The notes under the pieces were generated by a model. That model did no database searches. It had not been told where the DNA came from and was given only the letters and a program-made list of their open reading frames with translations. The translations under genes and the position numbers were made by a program. From Agelas oroides (taxonomy: Eukaryota > Porifera > Demospongiae > Agelasida > Agelasidae), in assembly GCA_949130485.1 (NCBI GenBank), contig OX422185.1, positions 6,487,127 through 6,551,126 on the forward strand: 64,000 nt of DNA. The letters run 5' to 3'. Shown piece by piece: positions 23,701 to 30,119 of the stretch. Position 1 is the stretch's first letter. The number at the start of each line of letters is the position of its first letter.

Positions 23701-26700
23701 CCTCAACACCTGCATAGAGATGCAGCTGATAAAACGCATAGAAGCGCTAACAAACGACGCACTGAACCAATACGCCGACATCTTCCACGGCCTTGGTTGC
23801 ATCACCGAAGTTACACACCACATTGAACTGGACCCGAACTGCAAACCTGTAATCCACCCACCGCGAAAAGTCCCAGTAACAATACGGTCAAAAGTGAAGA
23901 AGGAGCTAGAACGCATGGAACGCTTGGAAGTGATTGAACGAGTGTATGAACCCACTGACTGGGTCAACTCCATGGTGACCGTCATAAAGAAGAATGGACA
24001 ACTCCGCATCTGCATCGACCCCCGTGACCTAAACAGAGCCATCAAACGTGAGTACTACCAGTCGAAGAGATAGCGGCTCAAATGCCCAACGCCAAATTCT
24101 TCTCAGTTCTCGATGCCAGTTCCGGATTCTGGCAGGTCAAACTGGACCGTGAAAGCTGCAAACTATGCACATTCAACACCCCATTTGGTCGATATATGTT
24201 CAAAAGACTACCCTTTGGCATCTGCTCAGCACAAGACATCTTCCAAACCATTATGTCCGAGATATTCGAGGACATCAAAGGAGTCGAAGTTGTCGTAGAC
24301 GACATACTTGTATGGGGAGCCAGTGAGGAAGAACACAACACCAGACTAGAGAAAGTCCTCCAATGTGCCCAATCACGAAACCTCAAACTGAACAAGGATA
24401 AAAGCCAGATCAAACGGAAGGAAATCAGCTATATTGGCCACACCCTCAGTGAGCAAGGAATCAAACCTGACCCCAAAAAGGTCCAAGCCATCAGAGACAT
24501 GAGAAGCCCCACAAACAAGGAGGAGCTCCAAAGATTCCTAGGTATGGCAACTTATCTCTCAAAGTTCATCCCCAACTACTCCGAAATCTCAGCTCCCCTC
24601 AGGGTCCTTCTTGAGAAGAACACTGAATGGCATTGGGACACACAGCAAATGCAAGCCCTCAACCAACTGAAGGACATGGCGACAAACCACCCAACTCTCA
24701 AGTACTTTGACCCATTGAAACCAACCACAATCTCTGTTGATGCCAGCTCAAAGGGTATGGGCGCAGTCCTACTCCAAGATGACCACCCCATAGCGTACGC
24801 CTCCAAGTCTCTCACACCAGCACAGCAGAATTATGCACAAATAGAAAAAGAAATGCTCGCCATCGTATTCGGATGCCACAAATTTCACGACTACATATAT
24901 GGATTACCTCACGTTTCCGTCGAGACGGACCACAAACCTCTTGAGTCTATCCTACGCAAACCCATACATGCTGCACCCGCCCGTCTCCAACGAATGATCA
25001 TGTCTATTCAAAGATATGCTATACAGGTCTCATATAAACCCGGCAAGGAGTTACTTGTCGCTGACACTCTCTCCAGATCACCACTCCCGGACCTGGCAGA
25101 TGAATTAGAGTACCAAGAGTACGACATCAACATCCTCCATACCCTACCCATCACTGAAGCCAAACTGGAAGAATTCAAACAGAGCACAAAGGCAGACCCA
25201 GCACTCACCGATCTCGTACACACTGTCCAGAATGGATGGCCAGCAAAGAAATCGAATGTTCCAATTGGAGCTCAACCCTTTTGGAACTACCGCGACGAGG
25301 TCACTTACCACCACGGCATCCTTTTCAAAGGAAATAGAGTCATCGTACCTGCCTCCATGCGTACAACCCTGCTGAAACTCGTACACGCTTCACATCTCGG
25401 AGTTGACAGATGCAAACGACGAGCACGAGATGTTATCTTCTGGCCCGGAATGAATGCAGAGATCGAAGACCTCATCAACAATTGCACTACTTGCTCCACC
25501 TACAAGCGGAACAATCCTAGGGAGCCCCTTCTACCTCATTCCGTACCGGAAAGGCCATGGGAGAAAGTTGGAATAGACCTCTGTGAGTTCGAGGGGCAGC
25601 ACTATCTCATCATGGTGGATTACTACTCCAACTTCATCGAAGCAGACAGACTAAAGCAAACCACTAGCGAACACGTGATTGAAATTTGCAAGTCCCAATT
25701 CGCAAGACATGGAATACCAAATACACTCGTATCAGACAACGGCCCTCAGTTCTCCAGCCACCAATTCGATCAGTTCTCGATACAGTACCAGTTTGATCAC
25801 CAGCCTAGCAGCCCACACTACCCCCAATCAAACGGGAAAGTTGAAAAAGCTGTTCAAACTGTCAAGAACCTTCTCCGCAAATCCCAAGCTGGAAAATGTG
25901 ACTTCCAGCTCGCCTTGCTTGAGTTTCGCAACACACCAACTAACAGCCTGCTAGGATCCCCTGCACAAAGGTTAATGGGAAGATGCACCCGAACCCTGCT
26001 ACCTACCGCACACAAACTTCTCCTTCCAAAAACTATTCCTCCGTCGCAAGTACAGTCAGAGCTTACCAAACAACAGGCCGACCAAAAGTATCACTACGAT
26101 AAGCACTCTCAGCCACTCATGCCACTAAAAAAAGGAGACACAGTGAGCTTTCAAAAAGGTCGCTTGTGGCTGCCAGCCACGATCTTGGCCAATACCAAAT
26201 TTCCCAGATCATACCTGATCACCACTCCAGATGGCCAGACGTACCGTAGAAACCGTCGACACCTCCGACCCACACGTACACATAGCAAACGTCAGACCGA
26301 ACCAGGCTTAGATGATGGTGGATCAAGCGACGAGGAAGAGGAGGGACATGAACAAGAGCAAGAGCAGACCCAAGAGGAAAGCACTAACCAAGAACACGGA
26401 CCAGCACCCCCAGTTACACTGCGTCGATCACAACGGAAAACTGCACGTCCATGCAGCTATGCCAGTCTGTACACCCGCATCTCTGACATTACTTCCCTGG
26501 AAGGGAGATGTGATGATGGGAACTATTGACTAACTATTATTCATTGTCAATTAACTGTTATAATATTATTCATGGTTGTGCACGTGTGCAGTGATCATTA
26601 TGATTTATAATATATATGTGAGACGAGCCACGTTATCTCTGGGTGACCATTACATCCAGAAACTGGTGAATGCCATCCTGTACCTAAGACATGAATAAAA

Positions 26701-27897
26701 CTTTCCTCCACTGTGGAAATGTGGTGCTACTCCAACTCTGAACCAGACTGGAGTGTAGCTACATGAGGTGGGCATACCTGTAGTAAACGTAACTTGATAT
26801 CTCTGCAGCTATGCCCTCAACCAATTTTCTCATTGGATACATGCCCACAACAGATAGACACCCATCTCTCTTACCGCTATCACCACAACAGCTGTGTAAA
26901 CCACTTGGAGAGGGCACTACCATACATATGCATGAAATGTCTTACCTTCACAAGGGTCATATTTTCTTTCTCAGTTGCAAGATGTAAAGGATTCTTGTGA
27001 TCTAAGTCCACAACATCAAGTGATGCTCCTGACTCCATCAGAGTCAGAGCCGCTTGAACCTGACCACTTACAATGGCTAGTAGGAGAGGAGTCTGCTGTG
27101 CATCATTACAAGCCTCCATATTTGCATCGCTATAGAAAGCAAAACGTCACTTGCATGTATCACCATTCTTATACACACGTTAGCCTTCACATAATTATAG
27201 CAATACTTACTTCTTCAGCAGCATGCTTATCACATCAATGCAGTTGGATTTGGCAGCATAATGCAGAGGTGTCTGACGATGCATATCTGATAGATTTAGG
27301 CCATGGGAAAGGAAGAGACATCATGCGGTTAAAACAATAGACTAAGCTAGAATAGTTCCGACCTTCAGCTGACAGAACTGCAGCCTTGTTGTCATCAGAG
27401 ACTTTTCTCACTATCAGATCCACAATGTGAACATTGCCATTCATGCAAGCTAGATGGAGTGGTGTCAGGGACTCCTTCCTACCAACACAGACATCACATT
27501 CTGCATGTTGTGAGAAACAATGTACATAAAATTTTTCAGACATCACATTCTGCATGTTGTGAGAAACAATGTACATAAAATTTTTCAGACATCACATTCT
27601 GCATGTTGTGAGAAACAATGTACTTAAAAAATTTTCCTGGGAGCCTGTAAACACTTTGTGAAGCTCAAACTCTGTGGGGTAAGTGAACGCAGATACTTGC
27701 AAAACCTCAACCTCACCTGCTCCACTGCTCTCAATCAACACTTCCATAATCTCTGTGTAGTTACACTGTGCAGCATAATGAGCTGCTGTCATCCCACTTT
27801 CATCTGCCTCATTGAGAAGTTGATGCTTCTGGTCTGGGTGATCCTCTAGCCAGTTAATCCACGCTCTAATAACTTCCACTTCCCCTGTTTGTGCAGC
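10935..27897 (-). CDS. TRPA1-like ankyrin-repeat cation channel (multi-exon)
   Basis: Exons from GT/AG sites and phase: 27897-27717, 27500-27363, 27286-27211, 27129-26946, (gap), 20502-20319, 20037-19891, 19036-18932, 17915-17728, 17657-17569, 17015-16936, 16476-16376, 15576-15534, 14147-13973, 13816-13763, 12637-12219, 12132-11938, 11735-11667, 11587-11396, 11261-10935. The N-terminus is a stack of ankyrin repeats (GMTAAHYAAQ, LTPLHLACMNGN, QTPLHYAAKSN, GETPLHIAAKRG, PTPLHLACRGGH, QTPLHAAASGG). Pre-S1 HPLSAMVKHGRLNLLKHP and the TRP-like helix after S6 (LAVGDVKEIQEEAELRR) identify TRPA rather than TRPN or other ankyrin TRPs. Such channels sit in the plasma membrane as chemo/thermosensors. Exon 26946 ends in phase 0 while 20502 begins in phase 1, so at least one exon between them is unidentified. 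The true N-terminus is probably upstream of 27897. Confidence 0.85.
11396..14147 (-). CDS. TRPA1-like channel: S1-S6, pore and TRP-domain exons
   Basis: This is the membrane part of the gene above. Exon 14147-13973 has S1 (LSFYAIFLIFLTAYALVVL). Exon 13816-13763 encodes a short S1-S2 loop with an NGT sequon and a Cys. Exon 12637-12219 holds S2 (ASIIVLLLTCIRIILELF), S3, S4 (VFLGWIILTLFVDKLPGAGI) and S5 (VLSLLLITSFGLAFYMLF). Exon 12132-11938 holds the pore helix and filter region (MSAGEFDFD, with Glu near where vertebrate TRPA1 has its filter Asp) and S6 (VFLVLVPVLLTNLL). Exon 11735-11667 is the strongly TRPA-like GLAVGDVKEIQ segment. Exon 11587-11396 has FRDQFHKYLPKKL. The last exon (11261-10935) adds a coiled coil, as TRPA1 channels use for tetramerisation. 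Confidence 0.87.
11808..11895. mobile_element. 88-bp foldback MITE with 9-bp target duplication
   Basis: It begins TAGCCCCGTTCCCAGGCC and ends GGCCTGGGAACGAGGCTA, flanked by GTCAGGAGG at 11799-11807 and 11896-11904. It sits in the intron between the S6 exon and the TRP-domain exon. The 9-bp duplication points to Mutator-like (MULE) mobilisation. Confidence 0.88.
12960..13335 (-). pseudogene. Unidentified decayed coding fragment in a TRPA intron
   Basis: About 115 codons stay open in one minus frame except for a single TAG (near 13163), with protein-like composition (MTPSEECFNQLEVAGYWTAV, then FRPDDNWNIQSKCWQVF). It does not match TRPA, and the flanking TRPA exons join in phase without it. 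It may be a mobile-element or gene fragment; family not recognised. Confidence 0.3.
14752..14780. repeat. Poly-G run (29 G)
   Basis: An uninterrupted G tract in a TRPA intron, followed by CGGGGGAAGGGG. Its length is likely unstable and assembly-sensitive. Confidence 0.95.
15290..15385 (-). repeat. tRNA-derived SINE-like sequence
   Basis: On the minus strand there is an A-box-like GTAGCTCAGTGGTGAATGC and, about 30 nt on, a B-box-like GGTTCAATCTCC. Together they resemble a tRNA D-arm and T-arm. No terminal tail was delimited. It is probably a decayed SINE head. Confidence 0.5.
15796..16203. mobile_element. Foldback element with tRNA-like sequence in both arms
   Basis: The left arm (about 15834-15960) carries a tRNA-like unit on the minus strand. 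It has the D-arm GCTCAGTTGGTAAGAGC, a 5-bp anticodon stem TCTGA/TCAGA with loop CTGGAAT (anticodon GGA), and the T-arm CAGGTTCGAATCCTG. The right arm (about 16085-16203) is its inverted copy on the plus strand, with a short deletion after the anticodon stem and a T-loop change. The sequences between (ATAGATGGCATT / AATGCCATCTAT) continue the inverted repeat. A 13-bp direct repeat ATGTCCAGGATTG flanks the element (about 15783-15795 and 16203-16215). The acceptor stem has a mismatch and there is no long variable arm as expected for tRNA-Ser, so neither half is called a functional tRNA gene. It lies in a TRPA intron. Confidence 0.7.
16488..16943. mobile_element. Foldback MITE forming a TRPA intron, 9-bp target duplication
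   Basis: The 456-bp element has long imperfect inverted arms of roughly 200 bp, beginning AGAGGAGGTTGGAAGCTAGT on the left; the right end reads ACTAGCTCCCAACCTCCTCT. GTGGAGACT flanks it at 16479-16487 and 16944-16952. On the gene strand the donor (after 16936) lies inside the terminal repeat, and the acceptor AG (16478-16477) directly adjoins the target duplication. The intron (16935-16477) is therefore essentially the element. Removing the element plus one duplication restores a continuous frame (VFQSPQLNQDEE); the spliced form reads VFQSPPEELNQDEE. Confidence 0.85.
17056..17510. mobile_element. MITE-like element with GTGGGGC...TGAG ends
   Basis: Left TTGTGGGGCAAGCCTGAGCG matches the inverted right end (GCTCACTCAGGCTCACCCCA). 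Similar GTGTGGGGCT...CTCAGGCT sequence recurs near 33819 and a related hairpin is at 62994-63058. It lies in the TRPA intron 17016-17568. Confidence 0.55.
18252..18263. promoter_or_regulatory. Perfect NRF1-type palindrome
   Basis: TGCGCATGCGCA matches the NRF1 consensus exactly. It lies inside a TRPA intron, so relevance is uncertain; it could mark an internal promoter or be chance. Confidence 0.3.
19322..19863. mobile_element. hAT-like non-autonomous element with internal TATA box
   Basis: Inverted ends of about 60 bp start CAAGAGC and contain ATGATGACGTCATTTTTTAT followed by TGCGGAGGGA. TGTCAAT flanks at 19315-19321 and 19864-19870, a 7-8-bp duplication as for hAT. The centre has a consensus TATA box (CTATAAATAG, 19431-19440) and, about 220 bp on, a strong splice donor (CCAG|GTAAGC, GT at 19663), both on the plus strand. 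There is no transposase ORF. It lies in the TRPA intron between exons 20037-19891 and 19036-18932. Confidence 0.75.
20095..20165 (-). repeat. Possible tRNA-derived SINE remnant
   Basis: The minus strand shows TAGCTCAGGGTCAGAGC (A-box-like) followed by a weak B-box-like GAGTTGATCTCC. Structure is poor. Confidence 0.3.
20503..22412. other. TRPA intron DNA left of the gypsy element; no exon recognised
   Basis: A missing TRPA ankyrin exon (phase 0 to phase 1) could be here or in 26660-26945, but no ankyrin motif was visible. A pogo/Tigger-like end TAGTAGACCCTTGCTAAT is at 20867, and a pogo-like element occupies 21918-22394. Confidence 0.4.
21918..22394. mobile_element. pogo/Tigger-like MITE
   Basis: The right end reads inverted as CAGTAGACTCTGGTTAATAA, resembling the CAGTAGAACCTC.. 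ends typical of the pogo/Tigger group. The left end GAACTCTGGTTATTAGGC is its partner. Subterminal GCGCATAT.. repeats occur on both sides. There is no transposase ORF. Confidence 0.55.
22418..22563 (+). repeat. 5' LTR of gypsy element
   Basis: 146 bp, starts TGTGATGATG and ends CCATTACA, matching the 3' copy over its whole length by eye. Short LTRs of this size occur in some metazoan gypsy lineages. Confidence 0.95.
22564..22580 (+). other. Primer-binding site candidate
   Basis: TGGTGTCAGAGGTGGGA directly follows the LTR. It resembles the complement of a tRNA-Leu 3' end (TGGTGTCAGGAGTGGG) with one difference; tRNA assignment is inferred. Confidence 0.6.
22580..24073 (+). CDS. Gag, protease and start of reverse transcriptase (gypsy)
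   Basis: A 497-codon frame. The N-terminal ~200 residues are a retrotransposon gag/capsid region (WRRWKQRFTIYMTATG). Two zinc knuckles follow, CGYCSGRHH.. from residue ~220 and a canonical CRKCGRRNHFAKVC from ~240. The aspartic protease motif is FKIDTGAQCNVM (Asp306). The RT start has RICIDPRDLNRAIKRE. The frame ends at TAG 24071-24073, a few codons into conserved RT, where one base appears missing near 24056-24062. Gag and pol seem to share one frame without a programmed shift. Confidence 0.9.
   Translation: MEQLQQPEALVLHGNLAENWRRWKQRFTIYMTATGKTAASDEVKSAIFLHLAGPDALDVFNTLTFENEGDAQKLDKLLEKFEAYCIPRKNITWERHVFNTRNQKPGETIDEYVTDLRSKAKTCEFGDLTESLVRDRLVCGIINDKTRSRLLKKADLTLAGALDICHADEATSTQMKLMSATIQHTTTDTDDKEVELVKRTQRRTANKPHPQAEPTKSTQCGYCSGRHHPQQGCPAYGVNCRKCGRRNHFAKVCRSKTQARPPQVQELNQDESSEDDMLIATVEGKNKKDWNVTVKINSHNARFKIDTGAQCNVMSSKTYHHLSQQSLHSSKSRLVAFGGHRLNSIGRTTLLCEYKGKYWPVEFEVISNVSDILGLNTCIEMQLIKRIEALTNDALNQYADIFHGLGCITEVTHHIELDPNCKPVIHPPRKVPVTIRSKVKKELERMERLEVIERVYEPTDWVNSMVTVIKKNGQLRICIDPRDLNRAIKREYYQSKR
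24082..26529 (+). CDS. Reverse transcriptase, RNase H and integrase (gypsy)
   Basis: The frame resumes immediately after the upstream stop with RT motif FFSVLDASSGFWQVKL, then VVVDDILVWG (catalytic VDD near residue 73; most gypsy elements have YxDD). RNase H follows with SVDASSKGMGAVLLQ. The integrase zinc finger has HASHLGVDRC..CTTCSTYK. The DDE core has Asp499, Asp552 and Glu588 (35 residues between the last two). No chromodomain was recognised in the basic/acidic tail. The original product is presumably one gag-pol polyprotein; the ATG at 24082 is probably not a natural start. Confidence 0.92.
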   Translation: MPNAKFFSVLDASSGFWQVKLDRESCKLCTFNTPFGRYMFKRLPFGICSAQDIFQTIMSEIFEDIKGVEVVVDDILVWGASEEEHNTRLEKVLQCAQSRNLKLNKDKSQIKRKEISYIGHTLSEQGIKPDPKKVQAIRDMRSPTNKEELQRFLGMATYLSKFIPNYSEISAPLRVLLEKNTEWHWDTQQMQALNQLKDMATNHPTLKYFDPLKPTTISVDASSKGMGAVLLQDDHPIAYASKSLTPAQQNYAQIEKEMLAIVFGCHKFHDYIYGLPHVSVETDHKPLESILRKPIHAAPARLQRMIMSIQRYAIQVSYKPGKELLVADTLSRSPLPDLADELEYQEYDINILHTLPITEAKLEEFKQSTKADPALTDLVHTVQNGWPAKKSNVPIGAQPFWNYRDEVTYHHGILFKGNRVIVPASMRTTLLKLVHASHLGVDRCKRRARDVIFWPGMNAEIEDLINNCTTCSTYKRNNPREPLLPHSVPERPWEKVGIDLCEFEGQHYLIMVDYYSNFIEADRLKQTTSEHVIEICKSQFARHGIPNTLVSDNGPQFSSHQFDQFSIQYQFDHQPSSPHYPQSNGKVEKAVQTVKNLLRKSQAGKCDFQLALLEFRNTPTNSLLGSPAQRLMGRCTRTLLPTAHKLLLPKTIPPSQVQSELTKQQADQKYHYDKHSQPLMPLKKGDTVSFQKGRLWLPATILANTKFPRSYLITTPDGQTYRRNRRHLRPTRTHSKRQTEPGLDDGGSSDEEEEGHEQEQEQTQEESTNQEHGPAPPVTLRRSQRKTARPCSYASLYTRISDITSLEGRCDDGNY
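26509..26654 (+). repeat. 3' LTR of gypsy element
   Basis: Sequence matches the 5' LTR. It is preceded by the purine-rich GGAAGGGAGA (polypurine tract candidate), and the gag-pol stop falls inside it. Confidence 0.95.
26660..26945. other. TRPA intron DNA right of the gypsy element
   Basis: No ankyrin motif was found on the minus strand. It is one of two places where the phase-required missing exon could lie. Confidence 0.4.
27488..27634. repeat. 49-bp tandem triplication over a splice acceptor
   Basis: Copies start at 27488, 27537 and 27586 (CAGACATCACATTCTGCATG...). Each carries on the minus strand the acceptor ACATGCAG|AATGTGATG. Only the copy nearest the exon (acceptor after 27501) keeps the ankyrin frame; use of the other two would read into a TGA. 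Confidence 0.92.
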
Positions 27898-28698
27898 CTA
27901 ATCAATTTGAAGAAGGTGCCTCTTAAATTAGAATATTACTTCAATTAACAGAATCAAATATCAGCACTACAAGCCTTCTTTCAATGACTAGAGCAGCAAC
28001 TGAAGCTACCTATTACAACACATTGTCCTTCAAGGTGTATACAAGATAAGGCCAATTAAAGCAATTTAATTTCATGTTTCTCATTGTCAGAATTCAATGC
28101 GGGAGGGTTGGTTATATACAAATACAGTATTATAAACATAGCATGTGACCTTGCATGCTCTTCGAATTGGATTGTGTGCATGCAAAGAAATCATTATTTC
28201 AGGCACTCGAGAGTTGCGTAAAGTTATTTCAGGTGCTCGAGATTTCATCAGTTGTCCTATAATGAGTCACCACCAACAATGAAGATGCAACTGAACAACC
28301 TGGAGTAAAGTTGTCTTTCTGAAAACGCATGGAAACGTATGGTATAAGCCGATGTTCTTCTGACACTAGAAACATATTTTCAGTTGAATCTCTGCATACT
28401 AATTTCACTATGACACTATCTGTCACCCTACCTCCTGTTCTGCCAACCATAGTACCTTCTCTCATAGAAATTCGATGTCAGCTTAGCAAATGAAATATAG
28501 ACAGCCAAAAATTTGATGCAATACACTGCGAGTCACTACTATTATGGTTCTGCTTCTGTCCCCAAAATGGTCTCAGAAGCAATCTCAGAGCATCTAATTT
28601 CTAAAAATTTCCTGGGGGAACATGCCCCCAGACCACCCTAGTCTTGCATGCTTATGCATGCAATCCCCATCTCTCAGTCACCCCAGCGCAGCTGATAT
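27898..28698. other. No exon recognised; repeat-derived DNA
   Basis: The upstream TRPA exons should lie here or beyond, but no ankyrin motif was found. 28574-28660 holds a CAGAAGCAATCTCAGAG..CCTGGGGG..CATGCCCCCAG module shared with 32068-32150. Confidence 0.4.
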
Positions 28699-28707
28699 GG
28701 CCTGGTA

Positions 28708-29472
28708 TAGTCTCGGAACCAGACCCTCGCACGCGGAGGAGGAGGAGGGTCTGGTAAACTTGCATACATACAAATTTGAAGTCCGCGGAATTTCGGCGGG
28801 ATGAATCTGATTGGTTGATGACTGTGTAATTACATTTCTGCCCACAAAGGCACGTGTTCGTGTAATAACTTGATAGATGGACCAGCGATTGATACAAGAA
28901 TCGAAGCGACCATCGTTCAACAAGCTTAGATATTCTCCAGCGAATCTTGAGCAGCTGGAAAGCTGATATGAAAGGGATAGAAGTCTTCGGTTTCACTACC
29001 CGAGCAGTGGAACTGTGAAAGTCACTCTGCTATGGTAGTCTACGTTCATCGGCAAATTTTGGCGTATGGAAGTCACGGAGGCAGACGTAAGTCCATCGTA
29101 GTTATTGTAAGCCCTCTAGAGGCGCTCGTGCTTGATGTAGCTGAAGCATTCACGGCAATTGATACAAGTCACGCAAATTTCGTTATCCAACACCACAGTT
29201 CTGGGCTGCCCTGCTATTCGCTGTTTAAATTGCCTGCCAAAAGTAGCAGTGGCGCTCTCCAAGGTACTATCAAACGGTCGGTTTGTTACTAGTATCTTCA
29301 CTGGCAGCGACAGTCTACAGTAGCTAATTGAGCACATGCATATTTGCACCCAATCAACACCTTCAATTATTGCATAGGAAGCCTGTAAGGAGGCCATATC
29401 CCATAAAGAGTTTATGTATGCAAGTTTACCAGACCCTCCTTCTCCACGTGCGAGGGTCTGGCTCCGAGACTA
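28708..29472. mobile_element. MULE-like non-autonomous element, 9-bp target duplication
   Basis: The 765-bp element has inverted ends of about 60 bp (TAGTCTCGGAACCAGACCCT left; rightmost bases CCGAGACTA), flanked by GGCCTGGTA at 28699-28707 and 29473-29481. A 9-bp duplication fits Mutator-like transposition. Internal frames up to about 110 codons have no convincing homology. Confidence 0.85.
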
Positions 29473-29481
29473 GGCCTGGTA

Positions 29482-30119
29482 TTGCCTGAAACGTGCCCTG
29501 CACAGTGGGTGACCTTATACATAGCATCCAGGGGGGATTTTAGGGAAATGTAGTTTGTTCATTGCTCATGACATGCACATCAGACATTCATGTAACCCCC
29601 CCCCCTCTGAAAATCCTGGCTACGGGCCTGAGATGGATGTTCAGTTGCTTACCAACAAACAGGACGGTTACAACTTACACCCATGTCCCTATACTGGATC
29701 TAGTATTAAAAAGCCCAGTTTATGAGTAAATTGTCGGTTTTTAGGTAGTGCCTAGCTATTACAGTAATGAAGTCGACATCCTGAACTTAGTACAGTAATA
29801 TACCTTTTGTAAACTGATGTGTCTTTCTGGTTGCTGAAAGTTATTTTGACCACCCTCTTCCCCTCCAAAAGCTGCAAGTTCCATAATTCCGACAGTACTC
29901 TGAGACCGAGGCCGGCGAGGGTATGGCTAGGATCGTGGCCACGTGGCCGTGGGTAATGACGTCATAGACTCAAGTGTAGCTCATGACCTCGTGGCGTCCT
30001 GGCCTGAAGGAAGGTCGACCGCGCCTATCCTAAACGCAAACAGCGTCTCACACACTGCAGGACTTTGCCATTGTGGTGTTATCTAAGCAAACTGTAAGTT
30101 ATGCCCCCTAACATCCACG
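29482..30119. other. No gene; GC-rich patch with CRE-like site
   Basis: 29895-30070 is GC-richer than its surroundings and contains TGACGTCA (CRE consensus) near 29958; a donor-like ACT|GTAAGT follows near 30092. It may be a promoter of the downstream repeat or of an unidentified transcript; no coding support. Confidence 0.3.

Larger units (their letters stand above)
22418..26654 (+). mobile_element. Ty3/gypsy LTR retrotransposon, 4.24 kb, young
   Basis: Two LTRs (22418-22563 and 26509-26654, TGTGATGATG...CATTACA) appear identical, and the 5-bp duplication TCCAG flanks the element (22413-22417, 26655-26659). A primer-binding-site candidate follows the 5' LTR and a purine tract precedes the 3' LTR. 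The gag-pol order protease-RT-RNaseH-integrase defines Ty3/gypsy. It is inserted in a TRPA intron in opposite orientation. One apparent single-base loss in pol interrupts the otherwise open frame. Confidence 0.95.

Noticed and set aside
29032..29292. RecQ-like motif (KSIVVIVSPLEAL) inside the MULE-like element
   Set aside because: Only about 13 residues resemble a helicase, no other motif follows, and a splice-donor-like GTAAGT lies inside the stretch; likely chance.
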